A DNA stretch of 64,000 nt from Candidatus Iainarchaeum sp. (GCA_017610205.1 JAFCCL010000008.1:29932-93931); one strand, 5' to 3'. Shown: positions 43,317-52,777, counted from the stretch's first letter. Translations and numbers: made by a program. The notes: a model not told the origin generated them from the sequence alone.

Positions 43317-44612
43317 TTACTCCAGATACTTTTTCAAGTCTGCTTTTGGAAAGACCGCTTTTCCAAAGCTTTTTCCTTTTGTTTCAAGGGGTGCAGTGCA
43401 GTCAAAGCCGCATTTTGTTGTCATTTTTGTTCCTGCTTCTGCGCTTGGGTCAAGGCTGCTTCCTTTTTCCTTGTCTTTCATTACAAAATCCCTTTCTGCC
43501 TGAAACCTTGTTGCCATTCCCCATTCTGAATCCTCGTCATTGTAAATGTCAATATCCTTATCGTAAACAAAGATGTGTTTGCAGCTTTTGTGTCCTTCGA
43601 ATCCTCCTTGGATTGCTTTTTTCCCATCTTCCTCATTTTTCTTGTCAATCTTAATACGTGCGTGAAGCCAACTGCATCCGCCTGGGTTTACATTTACATC
43701 AAGACATTTTACACCTGCTTCATTAACCTTTTTGAACATTGTGGGCTCTCTTGGCATTCCCATCAAAATCTTGTGTTCAAGCTTTCCTGGAAGCAGTGCC
43801 TGCCATATTGCGTCCTTTCTGTGAGTTATTTTTGTCACAGTAAAAACAGGTTCTTGTCTTACAACATCCTGTGTTTCTGTTAAATCAATAAACGGTCCTT
43901 CATCATGCATTTCTTCCAGAGAAATTGTTCCTTCCAGGACAAATTCGCATTCTGCCGGAATTATTGCGTCAAATGTTTTTGCTTTTGTTACCTTTAATGG
44001 CCCCAAAGTGTTTGCAATTTCCAATTCATTTTGCCCTATTTCGACAGAGGTTGCTGCTGCGACAAGCACGTTTGCTCCGTTTCCAATGCAGATTGCCATT
44101 GGCATTGTTTTTTGTTCCTGCAAAAATGTGTCAAAATTTCTTTTCTTTACAATCCTTACCACTAGCTTGTTTTTTGCAATTTGCATGCATCTATGAAAAT
44201 CTAAGTTCTGTCCTTGTTCTGGGTGCTTTGCTACCACAACCCCACTTGAAATATAGTTTCCGCCGTCGTTTTCGCAGTGGAAAAGAATAGGAATTTTGTC
44301 AAGATCAACTTCTGGCATTTCAACTTCCTGGCATGGTGCATTTTCAATAACTTCTGCTTTTGTCGGGCCTTCAATTGCCTTTGTAATGGTGGGAATTAAT
44401 TCATTTACTTTGCATCCAAAATAGTTTGCTATTGAATCTTTTGTTGGAAAAATGTTTGCTGCAACCTTGAAATCAGATTCTTTAATTTTTTCAAAGAGAA
44501 CTGGTTTGTCAAACAATTCGTTTATGATTGCACTTGCTTCAAGTTTTTTTGAAACAGGTTTTTTTATTACTGCTAAGTCCTTTATTTCTTCCAAATAGCT
44601 TCTAAAACTCAT
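43317..44612 (-). CDS. UbiD-family decarboxylase (anhydromevalonate phosphate decarboxylase)
   Basis: A 431-residue prenylated-FMN enzyme. Motifs include MPEVDLDKIPILFHCENDGG, YISSGVVVAKHPEQGQNLDF, HRCMQIAKNKLVVRI, LVAAATSVEIGQNELEIANT, and EEMHDEGPFIDLTETQDVVR. In the archaeal route it decarboxylates anhydromevalonate phosphate to isopentenyl phosphate. The cofactor is made by the UbiX gene directly upstream, whose stop overlaps the ATG (TAATG). GAGGTG at 44619 sets the start at 44612 rather than the GTG at 44621. Confidence 0.9.
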   Translation of the reverse strand: MSFRSYLEEIKDLAVIKKPVSKKLEASAIINELFDKPVLFEKIKESDFKVAANIFPTKDSIANYFGCKVNELIPTITKAIEGPTKAEVIENAPCQEVEMPEVDLDKIPILFHCENDGGNYISSGVVVAKHPEQGQNLDFHRCMQIAKNKLVVRIVKKRNFDTFLQEQKTMPMAICIGNGANVLVAAATSVEIGQNELEIANTLGPLKVTKAKTFDAIIPAECEFVLEGTISLEEMHDEGPFIDLTETQDVVRQEPVFTVTKITHRKDAIWQALLPGKLEHKILMGMPREPTMFKKVNEAGVKCLDVNVNPGGCSWLHARIKIDKKNEEDGKKAIQGGFEGHKSCKHIFVYDKDIDIYNDEDSEWGMATRFQAERDFVMKDKEKGSSLDPSAEAGTKMTTKCGFDCTAPLETKGKSFGKAVFPKADLKKYLE

Positions 44613-45163
44613 TACTCCCACCTCTTGAATTTGTTATTTTTTATACTAAAAATATCCTGTATTTTCCCAATAATAAATGCCTCTAAATCCTTAATACTTT
44701 TTGGTTTGTGATAAAATCCAGGGCTTAGTGGCATTACAATTCCGCCGTATTTTGCTATTTTTGCAAGGTTTTCCAAACATGGTCCGCTTAGCGGAGTTTC
44801 TCTAATGCATACCACTAGCTTTTTTCTTGTTTTTAGCATGTTGTCAGCTGCCCTTGAAATCAGGTTGCCAGAGTGTGCATTTGCAATCTCTGAAACAGTT
44901 TTTACTGTTGCAGGGCAAACAATCATTCCATCTATTGAAAACGAAGAACTGCTTATTGCTGCAGCCATGTCTTTGTAACCGTGGCATTTATCCGCAAGCT
45001 TTTTCACTTCTGCAAGCTTGTAATTAGTTTCTTCTTCAATTAGCTTTTCTGCCCACTCGCTCAAAACAAGGTGTGTTTCAATTTTGGCTTCTTTCAACGC
45101 TTTCAAGAGCTCTATTCCATATCCAACGCCTGAAGCTCCGCATATCGCAACAACTAGTTTCAT
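44612..45163 (-). CDS. ubiX: UbiX-family flavin prenyltransferase
   Basis: A 183-residue enzyme that makes prenylated FMN from FMN and dimethylallyl phosphate, the cofactor of UbiD. LVVAICGASGVGYGIELLKA is the flavin-binding N-terminus, MIVCPATVKTVSEIANAHSG the central block, and LVVCIRETPLSGPCLENLAK the third signature. Length is typical. It lies next to its client and downstream of mevalonate kinase, and its start overlaps the mevalonate kinase stop region (ATG at 45163, stop at 45160). Confidence 0.93.
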   Translation of the reverse strand: MKLVVAICGASGVGYGIELLKALKEAKIETHLVLSEWAEKLIEEETNYKLAEVKKLADKCHGYKDMAAAISSSSFSIDGMIVCPATVKTVSEIANAHSGNLISRAADNMLKTRKKLVVCIRETPLSGPCLENLAKIAKYGGIVMPLSPGFYHKPKSIKDLEAFIIGKIQDIFSIKNNKFKRWE

Positions 45164-46104
45164 TTTTTGGCTCCAATTTCTGTTTTCAATGTCTTGTATC
45201 CTAATTCTTCCACTTTTTTTGCAACCTTTTCTTGCAATTCATTACCAGGTGTAAGTAGCAAAACATAGCCACCTCTTCCTGTGCCTGTAAGCTTTGCCCC
45301 CCAGGTGCCTGCTTCTTTTGCAGTTTTTATAATGTTTTCTATTTCATTGCAGGAAACACCAATTTGCTTTAAGAGTTCCTGGTTTTTGTCCATTTGTTCT
45401 CCTACAGTTTTCCAGTCTCCTGTTTTTATGTTTTCAAATGCCTTTTGGCATGTTTTAGTGTATTCTTTAAAGATTTTTTCAAACTCTTGTTCGTTTGCTT
45501 CTTTTTTTTCTCGAACGTCTGCTACGATTTTTTTTGTTTCCTGTGTTATTCCTGTACTTGCAAGAACTATTTCAACAGGCTTTTGAACTGAAAATCTTTC
45601 AATCTTGTTTGGGCCGCCTTGCATGTTTTTTTCAAACCAAATAAATCCTCCAAATGTTGAACAGGTGTTGTCTATTCCTGAAACACTTCCTTTTCCTGTT
45701 CCGCCTTCTTCTGCGATATATGCGATTTTGTTTATTTCTTCATCGTTTAAATTCATTTCAAGCATTTGGTTTAAGGCTCTTGTAATTGAAACAGCGAGTG
45801 CAGCGCTTGCTCCAACTCCTGAACTGCATTGAAGATTTCCTGTAAGAGTAATTTTTATTGAATTTCCTTTTTTGTCTAGTTTAAATTGCTTTAGTAATGA
45901 ATCAAGTTGGTTTTGAATTTCCTGTTTTTTCTTTTCTTTATATCCTGGAATTTCTGGTCTGTTGTCAACAAATTCAAATTTTTCAGCTTTTTCAACATTT
46001 GCAGTTGTAGCATTTCCCAATCCAGAGGCAATTCCAGGCAAGCCATATACCACAAAATGCTCTCCTATAAGAATTGTTTTTCCAAATCCTTTTCCTTCTC
46101 CCAT
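45160..46104 (-). CDS. mvk: Mevalonate kinase
   Basis: A 314-residue GHMP kinase that phosphorylates mevalonate at position 5. LIGEHFVVYGLPGIASGLG is the N-terminal GHMP segment, LQCSSGVGASAALAVSITRAL the ATP loop (written in two parts: LQCSSGVGASAAL, then AVSITRAL), GKGSVSGIDNTCSTFGG the region with the catalytic Asp, and KLTGTGRGGYVLLL the GHMP C-terminal motif. AAGGAT lies before the ATG. Confidence 0.93.
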   Translation of the reverse strand: MGEGKGFGKTILIGEHFVVYGLPGIASGLGNATTANVEKAEKFEFVDNRPEIPGYKEKKKQEIQNQLDSLLKQFKLDKKGNSIKITLTGNLQCSSGVGASAALAVSITRALNQMLEMNLNDEEINKIAYIAEEGGTGKGSVSGIDNTCSTFGGFIWFEKNMQGGPNKIERFSVQKPVEIVLASTGITQETKKIVADVREKKEANEQEFEKIFKEYTKTCQKAFENIKTGDWKTVGEQMDKNQELLKQIGVSCNEIENIIKTAKEAGTWGAKLTGTGRGGYVLLLTPGNELQEKVAKKVEELGYKTLKTEIGAKK

Positions 46105-46136
46105 AAAATCCTTCCTTGTTTTATTGTAAAAGTAAT

Positions 46137-47477
46137 TTATTTCTTTTTCACCTCATAGTGTGCTAAAAGGTTTGATTCGCTGTAAAAACGTGTTGCGTTT
46201 GGTGCAAGTCCTGAACCTCGTAAAGCTCTTTCATATAACTTGTAGAGTTTGTGGCCTTCCATTATTTCTATTTGCGCCGGTTTGCTTGGAGCAGTTTTTT
46301 CAAGTTTTTGTAAATATGATTCAAAATTTATTGGCTTTCCACTTTTAATCCGTCTGTCAAACCATTTGTTAAATCTTGTTCTTTCAGCTTGTGGAAAGTT
46401 TAGCAAAGAAACCCATGTTGAAAGCATTTCTCTTACCTGGCTTATTTCTGACCTTGCCTTAAAAGAGCCTCTTCCTTTTGGAATTTCCTGTGAGACAAAT
46501 GCTGTTCCTCTTTCAGCCCTCATAATTTCTCCCTTGTAACTATAAGCTCTGCCGTTGATTGAAACTCTTGCGTTTTTTGGTGCAATTTTTAGTGTTCCTG
46601 CTCTCCAAGCAGGATGACTCCAGTCCCAGAACTTGAATGAACCATCTTGCTTTAGCATATTGTTTACTTGCCTGAAAATAGTTTCTGACTTTGACAAATG
46701 GTGAAGTGAGGCTCCTGCAGTAACAATATCTGCCTTCCCGGTTAAATTTTTGATTGCTCTGCTTTTTTCCACGCCTCCAAAGTTTACTTTAAGCGCTTTA
46801 ACATTCTGACTTGGAACACCTATTTCAGTCAATAACTGTTTTGCTGTTTTCAAGTCCTTTACACTAACATCAATTAAAGTAATTGAAATTTTTTTTCTTT
46901 GATTTGTATTTAATCTTTCAATTATCGGAATTACTGTTTTTCCTGCTCCTGTTCCCAAATCAACAAGTGTTGCTTGTCCATTTTTTGCAATTTTTCTTTT
47001 AAGTTCCGGCGAGATTAATTCTGCATTTTTACTATTTGCAAAATTAATGTTTTTCGTAATGTCTTTTGCCCACTGAGCCATTCTTTGCTTTGTCGTTTGA
47101 ACTCCTTTTTGAGGATATATTCTGACCTTTGGAGCTTTTTTCCACCTTTCTTTTGGCGAAGTAGTCCATTCTTTTTCATATTCTGCTGCAGACCTTTTGT
47201 ACAATGCCTCTTTTATTACAGAACCAGGAATATGTTTTCCGGGCATTGCCTTTCCTAGAGCACTTCTTATCTCTGGCACAAGTTTCCAACCATAGTAACT
47301 TTCTCTTGGAACTTTTGCCTTTGAGCCAAGCATGAAAGAAGGATAGGGTCTTTTTCCTGCAGAGTTAAGTAGGTTATTAACATCCCTGCTTCCTCTTCCC
47401 TTTCCTTTTACAATAGCTTCAAAAACAGCTTTTTTATCGGAAGTGTTTAAGGGCTTTCTTGTATTTCTTTTTCTCAT
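46137..47477 (-). CDS. Class I SAM-dependent methyltransferase with basic N-terminal extension
   Basis: A 446-residue protein. After about 165 basic residues, TLVDLGTGAGKTVIPIIERL is the AdoMet-binding motif I, ITLIDVSVKDLKTAKQLL motif II, DIVTAGASLHHLSKSETIFR the methyltransferase 'LHHL' block, and SFKFWDWSHPAWRA follows. The target cannot be told: small molecule, protein and RNA are possible. It is inserted between the DUF35 and mevalonate kinase genes, same strand. The long basic N-terminus is unusual for metabolite methyltransferases and suggests binding to nucleic acid. Confidence 0.65.
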   Translation of the reverse strand: MRKRNTRKPLNTSDKKAVFEAIVKGKGRGSRDVNNLLNSAGKRPYPSFMLGSKAKVPRESYYGWKLVPEIRSALGKAMPGKHIPGSVIKEALYKRSAAEYEKEWTTSPKERWKKAPKVRIYPQKGVQTTKQRMAQWAKDITKNINFANSKNAELISPELKRKIAKNGQATLVDLGTGAGKTVIPIIERLNTNQRKKISITLIDVSVKDLKTAKQLLTEIGVPSQNVKALKVNFGGVEKSRAIKNLTGKADIVTAGASLHHLSKSETIFRQVNNMLKQDGSFKFWDWSHPAWRAGTLKIAPKNARVSINGRAYSYKGEIMRAERGTAFVSQEIPKGRGSFKARSEISQVREMLSTWVSLLNFPQAERTRFNKWFDRRIKSGKPINFESYLQKLEKTAPSKPAQIEIMEGHKLYKLYERALRGSGLAPNATRFYSESNLLAHYEVKKK

Positions 47478-47492
47478 TCTACACCAATAATA

Positions 47493-47897
47493 TCATTCAA
47501 CAATTTTGAATTTATACCCGTATGCTATTGGTCCTTCTGGGTCTATGTCGCTAATCTTTCTGAAGACTTTTTCTACCTTTGCTCCAATTTTGACTTTTTC
47601 TTTTTCCGAGTCAACAATTTGTGAGAGAAGCTTTGTCTTGTTTTCCAGTTCAATTATTGCAATGAAGTATGGCACTTCGTTTTCGAATCCTGCTGGTCCG
47701 CTGAATACTTCGGTAAATGAAACAATTTTGCCGTTTTTTGGCATTTTTTGTGCAACAAGCTTTCCTTTTCTTCTGCATTTTGGGCAAACTGTCCTTGCAG
47801 GAAAGTAAGCTGTTTTGCATGTTTCGCAGAAGTTGCCGTCAAGGTCGTATCGTTCACCGAACTTTCTCCAGATTAATGGCAGTGCTCCGTCAGTCAT
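47493..47897 (-). CDS. DUF35 OB-fold zinc protein (scaffold of thiolase-HMG-CoA synthase)
   Basis: A 134-residue protein. CETCKTAYFPARTVCPKC is the zinc ribbon and KIVSFTEVFSGPAGFENEVP begins the OB fold. In archaea the DUF35 protein bridges acetoacetyl-CoA thiolase and HMG-CoA synthase so that acetoacetyl-CoA is passed on directly. Both partners are encoded a few kilobases upstream on the same strand, separated here by a LAGLIDADG gene. Its ATG overlaps that gene's stop by four bases, with AAGGTGAT as ribosome site. Confidence 0.92.
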   Translation of the reverse strand: MTDGALPLIWRKFGERYDLDGNFCETCKTAYFPARTVCPKCRRKGKLVAQKMPKNGKIVSFTEVFSGPAGFENEVPYFIAIIELENKTKLLSQIVDSEKEKVKIGAKVEKVFRKISDIDPEGPIAYGYKFKIVE

Positions 47898-49165
47898 TCA
47901 ATCACCTTGTAAACAAATTTATTTCCAATTAAATGCCTTGAAACAAGTCCTTCTTTGGTTAAAGTTAATAACACTTCTCGGACGTGTCTGTCGTTTCTTT
48001 TGCAGAATTTTGATACGTTTTTGACATTAAGTTCGATTTTTTTAATACAAAGTTTTTTCATGAGTGTAATATAGTGGTTTTTTGCTTCGTTCCTTGGAAA
48101 AAATTCTAGCCCTTCAACATATCTATCCAATACTGCCTTTAATTTCGTCTGTTTTCTTTCCAGTCCAAAACCTATTTTGCCATAGAATTTTTGGAGGTTT
48201 TCTTTGCCAGTAACTCTTATTTCCCAGTTTCTGGTTATTTCGCCGTTTTCTTTAATGTTTTTGCCTGCTATGCAAATGCGTGATTTTATTTCAAATTGAT
48301 TTAGAATTTCTTTGAGTTCTAGAAGAATTTTTGGCTCTTTTATTTTTTCATTTAAATTTGTGATTTTTGGCGAAGTAAAGCTAACGCACCTATTACTATG
48401 GTGGTTTGAAACAGTTCCGTCATCATCAAACAGGCGCTGCAGCAGGGAAATTTTTATTTTTTTGTCTTTGGAGTTCAGTAAAATCTTTGGAATTCCAGTA
48501 TTTTGATAGTTTTTGTTTCCGTCCTTTAGTCCGGTTGTTTTAAGAATAATTCCAATAATTTTTGGAAAAATTACGCACGGTGTTCCGCTTATGCTCCTGT
48601 GAAAAGCAAAACTAACTTCTCCAAATGTGTTTCGTGTGGCTTTGATAAAGCTTTCAATCTGTTGCTTTTCATTATTAAAATACCAAACTCGGCACTTTTT
48701 CTTTTCAATGCCTCCGTCTCCAAGTACACCGCCGATGACCAATGCAATGTCTGGTGTTATTTTGAATGGCAATTTTGGATTTTTTATCAACTCTTTTGAT
48801 TTAATTGACCTTAATTCTGTTACGTTTTGTTGAATCATTTTCTCTGAAATTTTAAGTTTTTGTGCGATTTTGATTAGGAAAACCAACGGCATTCCGCTTC
48901 TTTCAACAAAATACCGTCTAGCAGTTTGCCCCCTATTTAAACCAGCAGATTCAGCAATCTTTGAAAAAGAGCCTTTTTCTTTTAGTAGTCTGGAAAAAAT
49001 CTCTTCCCTAAATTCTTTCTTTAGTTTCACCCGCACAGAATCGGCAGGCAAATCAAACAAGCTAATTTTCGCCACTTTGTTTTCCACTCTGACAAATATG
49101 CTTTTTGCAGTTTTAAATGCTTTTGAAAGAGCAGGTTTCCGGTAATCTTTTTGTAAAAATTTCAT
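47894..49165 (-). CDS. Free-standing LAGLIDADG endonuclease-like protein
   Basis: A 423-residue protein with two LAGLIDADG-type motifs, LVIGGVLGDGGIEKK (about residue 145) and LLQRLFDDDGTVSNHH (about 248), plus N-terminal helix-turn-helix-like sequences (FSKIAESAGLNRGQTARRYF). Both catalytic acidic positions (D in LGDG and in DDDG) are kept. No intein splicing blocks are present, so it is not an intein. AGGTGA at 49170 picks the ATG at 49165. It sits between thiolase and DUF35 inside the mevalonate operon, an unusual place. It may be a homing endonuclease or a repurposed regulator. Confidence 0.75.
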   Translation of the reverse strand: MKFLQKDYRKPALSKAFKTAKSIFVRVENKVAKISLFDLPADSVRVKLKKEFREEIFSRLLKEKGSFSKIAESAGLNRGQTARRYFVERSGMPLVFLIKIAQKLKISEKMIQQNVTELRSIKSKELIKNPKLPFKITPDIALVIGGVLGDGGIEKKKCRVWYFNNEKQQIESFIKATRNTFGEVSFAFHRSISGTPCVIFPKIIGIILKTTGLKDGNKNYQNTGIPKILLNSKDKKIKISLLQRLFDDDGTVSNHHSNRCVSFTSPKITNLNEKIKEPKILLELKEILNQFEIKSRICIAGKNIKENGEITRNWEIRVTGKENLQKFYGKIGFGLERKQTKLKAVLDRYVEGLEFFPRNEAKNHYITLMKKLCIKKIELNVKNVSKFCKRNDRHVREVLLTLTKEGLVSRHLIGNKFVYKVIE

Positions 49166-49174
49166 TTTTTTCAC

Positions 49175-50332
49175 CTATGCCTTGCGCAGTATGTGTACAA
49201 TTGCAGTTGCTCCTGAACCTCCAACATTGTGCGCCATGCCAATTTTTGCGTCTTTAACCTGTCGTTTGTTAGCTTTTCCCATAAGTTGTTCTGTTATTTC
49301 AACAGCTTGTTTTATTCCTGTTGCTCCAACAGGGTGTCCGCATTTCAGGCCGCCTGAAGGATTTACTGGAATTTCTGAGTTAAGTGCGGTTTTTCCTTCT
49401 TCAACGGCTTTTCCGCCTTTGCCTTTTTTAAAGAATTCAAGACCTTCAATTGCCAAAATGTTTGCAATACTAAAACAATCATGTAATTCTACAACATCAA
49501 TGTCTTTTGCTTCAATTCCTGCCTGTTTGTAGGCATCGAGTGCGGCTTTTTTTGTAGCAGCCATTTCTGTAAGCGATTTTCTGCTTGCAAGTGCAAGTGT
49601 ATCAGACGCCTGTGTTGAAGCAATTATTTCAATTGGTTGTTCGCAAATCTTTTTTGCCTTTTCTGTCTCGCATAAAATTACTGCTGCTGCACCATCTGTA
49701 ATGGGTGAACAATCCAATAGCTTTAAAGGTGAAGCAATGTAACTACTTCTCATAACATCTTCAACTGTAATCTCCCTATGAAACTGTGATTTAGGATTAA
49801 GCATTCCATTCTTGTGTGCTTGCACCGAGCACATTGCCATCTGTTCCTCTGTTGTGCCAAACTCTGTCATGTGAGCGCGTGCCATTAGCGCATACAGTGC
49901 TGGAAAGCTTGCTCCGTGGAACAATTCTGTTTCCTGGTCGCCTGCTCCGCCTAAGGCAATTGCTGCCTGTTCAACGCCGACATCGGTCATTTTTTCAACG
50001 CCTCCAACTGCAACCACATCATATTCTCCTGATTTAATTGCCATGTAACCGCTTCTCAAAGCTGTTCCGCCTGACGCGCATGCATTTTCAACTCTTGTAG
50101 CGGCAATTGGGTTGAGTCCAAGCTGGTCTGCTATTAGTGCTCCAATGTGTTCTTGTCCAATAAATCTTCCGGAAGCCATGCTTCCGCCGTACAATGCTTC
50201 AATGTCCTTGCCTTCTACTCCTGCACTTAAAATTGCTTCAATTCCTGCTTCTGCAATAAGTTGCCTAAAGCTTTTTTCCCAGTGCTCTCCGAATTTTGTA
50301 CACCCTATTCCAATTATTGAAACACTTCTCAT
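49175..50332 (-). CDS. Acetyl-CoA C-acetyltransferase (thiolase)
   Basis: A 385-residue archaeal-type thiolase that joins two acetyl-CoA to acetoacetyl-CoA. RVENACASGGTALRSG has the nucleophilic Cys, VVELHDCFSIANIL the first catalytic His block, and GGLKCGHPVGATGIKQAVE the second. It is the SCP-x/archaeal subtype that works with HMG-CoA synthase and DUF35. HMG-CoA synthase lies directly upstream. Confidence 0.93.
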   Translation of the reverse strand: MRSVSIIGIGCTKFGEHWEKSFRQLIAEAGIEAILSAGVEGKDIEALYGGSMASGRFIGQEHIGALIADQLGLNPIAATRVENACASGGTALRSGYMAIKSGEYDVVAVGGVEKMTDVGVEQAAIALGGAGDQETELFHGASFPALYALMARAHMTEFGTTEEQMAMCSVQAHKNGMLNPKSQFHREITVEDVMRSSYIASPLKLLDCSPITDGAAAVILCETEKAKKICEQPIEIIASTQASDTLALASRKSLTEMAATKKAALDAYKQAGIEAKDIDVVELHDCFSIANILAIEGLEFFKKGKGGKAVEEGKTALNSEIPVNPSGGLKCGHPVGATGIKQAVEITEQLMGKANKRQVKDAKIGMAHNVGGSGATAIVHILRKA

Positions 50333-50365
50333 TGTTTTTCACCTTTTTTTCCTGCAATTTTTTCC

Positions 50366-51418
50366 TTACAAACTCTTCAATTTTTTTCTGCATTTTACAT
50401 ATTCTGCGTAATCAATGTATTCTTTTTCTTCAAACATTTCAAAAACGCTTTTTTTGTGCCTTTTCTTTTCAATGTTTTCTGTTGCTTCCAAAACAAATGC
50501 GTCAGAGCCTGCTCCGCTTCCATAGCTTACTCCCAAAATCTTTTCCCCTTTTTTTGCCTTGTCAAGCACCGAAGCCAATCCAATCATCATGCTTCCGGAG
50601 TAAGTGTTTCCAATGTGCGGTGTGGTTAACCCTTGTTCAATTTGTTCCATTGAAAATCCAAGCATTTTTGCAACCCTTATTGGAAATTTTCCGTTTGGCT
50701 GGTGGAAGACAGCGTAGTCAAAATCTTTTGGTTCCATTTTTACGCGTTTCATCACTCCCTTTGCTGCTCCAATAACGTGCTTGAAGTAGGCTGGTTCTCC
50801 TGTAAAGCGTCCTGCGTGTCTTGGAAATTCTGCATGCTGTCTTCTCCAAAAATCAGGAGTATCTGTTGTGTAACTGTAAGTATCCAAAATATCTATAAGT
50901 ATTTCTTCCTTTTTCTTTCCCATTATGTAAGCTGCTCCTCCTGAGCCTGCTGTAAACTCCAAAGCATCATTTGGTCTTCCCTGTGCTGTATCTGCTCCAA
51001 TACTCATTCCGTATTCAAGCCATGCTGGAATAGGGCTGTCTACCAGTGCCATGCACATTTGCATTCCTGCTGTTCCTGCCTTGCAGGCAAATTCCAAATC
51101 GGCTGCTGTAAGTTCTGGTGATGCTCCAATTGCGTCTGCTACTATGGAGGCTGTTGGCTTTACTGCGTAAGGGTGTGATTCTGATCCAACGTAAACTGCC
51201 CCAAGTTGTTTTCCTTCAATTCCTGCCTGCTTTACTGCGATTCTTGCGGCTTCAACTGCAATAGTGCATGCGTCTTCGTCATAGGCTGCAACAGCTTTTT
51301 CCCTAACGTTTAGTCCTTTTGAGATTGCCTTGCCGTTTTTTTTCCAAACTCGGGCAATTTCTTCAACTGTTATCCTGTTTTTTGGAATATATACTCCGTA
51401 GCCAATAATTCCTGCCAT
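50366..51418 (-). CDS. Hydroxymethylglutaryl-CoA synthase
   Basis: A 350-residue archaeal HMG-CoA synthase. AGIIGYGVYIPKNRITVEEI is the N-terminus, LEFACKAGTAGMQMCMALV has the catalytic Cys, YAVFHQPNGKFPIRVAKML the His, and GNTYSGSMMIGLASVLD the C-terminal block. GTGAT before 51418 sets the start (the open frame runs five codons further). The gene order HMG-CoA synthase, thiolase, DUF35 is the usual archaeal one except for the inserted LAGLIDADG gene. Confidence 0.94.
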   Translation of the reverse strand: MAGIIGYGVYIPKNRITVEEIARVWKKNGKAISKGLNVREKAVAAYDEDACTIAVEAARIAVKQAGIEGKQLGAVYVGSESHPYAVKPTASIVADAIGASPELTAADLEFACKAGTAGMQMCMALVDSPIPAWLEYGMSIGADTAQGRPNDALEFTAGSGGAAYIMGKKKEEILIDILDTYSYTTDTPDFWRRQHAEFPRHAGRFTGEPAYFKHVIGAAKGVMKRVKMEPKDFDYAVFHQPNGKFPIRVAKMLGFSMEQIEQGLTTPHIGNTYSGSMMIGLASVLDKAKKGEKILGVSYGSGAGSDAFVLEATENIEKKRHKKSVFEMFEEKEYIDYAEYVKCRKKLKSL

Positions 51419-51464
51419 AAAAAAAATCACTTAATTATTTTTTTCCCTCTATTCCTAAATTTCT

Positions 51465-52769
51465 TCACAATTTTTTTATTCCTTTTCTTGTCCCCTTTAA
51501 GATTTCTTTAGCCCTATCTACTCTTATATTCTTTTCCTCAACCATTTTTGCAGCAATTTCCTCAACTTGTTTTCCTTTTGCGCCTGCCATTACTGCAATA
51601 TTTTTTGCATGCAGTCCCATGTGCCCTCTTTGAATTCCTTCTGTTGCAAGTGCCCGCATTGCTGCAAAGTTTTGTGCAAGTCCAACGCAAGCCATTACTT
51701 CGGCAAGCTCATTTGCGGTTTTTACTCCGATTATTTTTGCGGAAATTTTTGCAACAGGGCTTGTTTTTATTGCTCCGCCAACAAGTCCGACTGCAAGAGG
51801 CAGTTCAATTTCTCCAACAAGGTTTCCTTCTTTGTCTTTGTAGTATTTTGTAAGTGTTGTGTATTTTCCTTTTAATGAAGCAAATGCATGTGCTCCTGCT
51901 TCAAGTGCTCTAAAATCCTGCCCGCATGCTATGGCAACTGCGTCAATTCCGTTCATTATTCCCTTATTGTTTGTACAGGCCCTAAAGACATCGTTGGCTG
52001 CAAAATGGTGTGCTTCAAGAATGTGTTCAATTATTTCTTCTCCTTTAAGATTTCCTTTTCTAAAACTTTGTTCCAGTGCCTTTTTAGTGAATACTGCACT
52101 GGCTTTTACTGTTCTGTAAATTGCCAGGTTTGAAATAATTCTAAGTCTTGCCTTTCCGCCTGAAAGTTTTTCAAGTTCTGAGGCAATTGTTTCGCACATT
52201 GTGTTTACGGCATTTGCTCCCATTGCATCGCGGACATCAACAAGCAAGTGCACTATTACCATTTTTCCTTTTTCTGTGTCAATTGTGTTGGTTTCAATTT
52301 TTCTTGCTCCGCCACCGAATTTTACTAGTATTGGATCGGCTTTGTTTGCCAAATCAATAATTTCCCTTGATTTTTTTTTAATTTCTTTAATTGCCTTTTC
52401 ACAGTCTTTTACATTAACCAATTGTACCTGTCCAATCATTACTGGAGGGCTTGCTTTTGCTTTAAATCCTTTTGTTTCCCTTGCAATTCCTGCTGCCTTG
52501 CTTGCTGCTGCTACAACGCTTGGTTCTTCTACTGCCATTGGAACCAAGTAGTCTTTTCCGTTTATCAAAAAATTGGTTGCAATTCCCAGGGGAAACTGTT
52601 GTGTTCCTATTACGTTTTCAATCATTCTGTCAGAAATTTCAAAGGACATTGCTGCGTATTTTTTCAATTCGGCAACTTCTTCCTTGTCAAGGTTTGCAAA
52701 TTTTTTTATGATTGCAAGTCTTTCCTCAAGGTTTTTTTTGTAAAATCCTGAAATTTTGCTTGTTGCCAT
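51465..52769 (-). CDS. HMG-CoA reductase, class II
   Basis: A 434-residue enzyme reducing HMG-CoA to mevalonate. SGFYKKNLEERLAIIKKF is the class II N-terminus, ENVIGTQQFPLGIATNFL the substrate loop, MAVEEPSVVAAASKAAG has the catalytic Glu, GIMNGIDAVAIACGQD the Asp region and GIQRGHMGLHAKNIAVMAG the catalytic His flap. Class II forms, common in bacteria, are found in some archaea (Archaeoglobus, Thermoplasmatales), so exchange with bacteria is likely in the history. GTGAT precedes the ATG. Confidence 0.94.
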   Translation of the reverse strand: MATSKISGFYKKNLEERLAIIKKFANLDKEEVAELKKYAAMSFEISDRMIENVIGTQQFPLGIATNFLINGKDYLVPMAVEEPSVVAAASKAAGIARETKGFKAKASPPVMIGQVQLVNVKDCEKAIKEIKKKSREIIDLANKADPILVKFGGGARKIETNTIDTEKGKMVIVHLLVDVRDAMGANAVNTMCETIASELEKLSGGKARLRIISNLAIYRTVKASAVFTKKALEQSFRKGNLKGEEIIEHILEAHHFAANDVFRACTNNKGIMNGIDAVAIACGQDFRALEAGAHAFASLKGKYTTLTKYYKDKEGNLVGEIELPLAVGLVGGAIKTSPVAKISAKIIGVKTANELAEVMACVGLAQNFAAMRALATEGIQRGHMGLHAKNIAVMAGAKGKQVEEIAAKMVEEKNIRVDRAKEILKGTRKGIKKL

Positions 52770-52777
52770 AATTTATA

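Noticed and set aside
47894..49165. Second intein
   Set aside because: The LAGLIDADG protein has its own start and stop, no Cys or Ser at the N-terminus and no splicing blocks, and its neighbours are complete genes.
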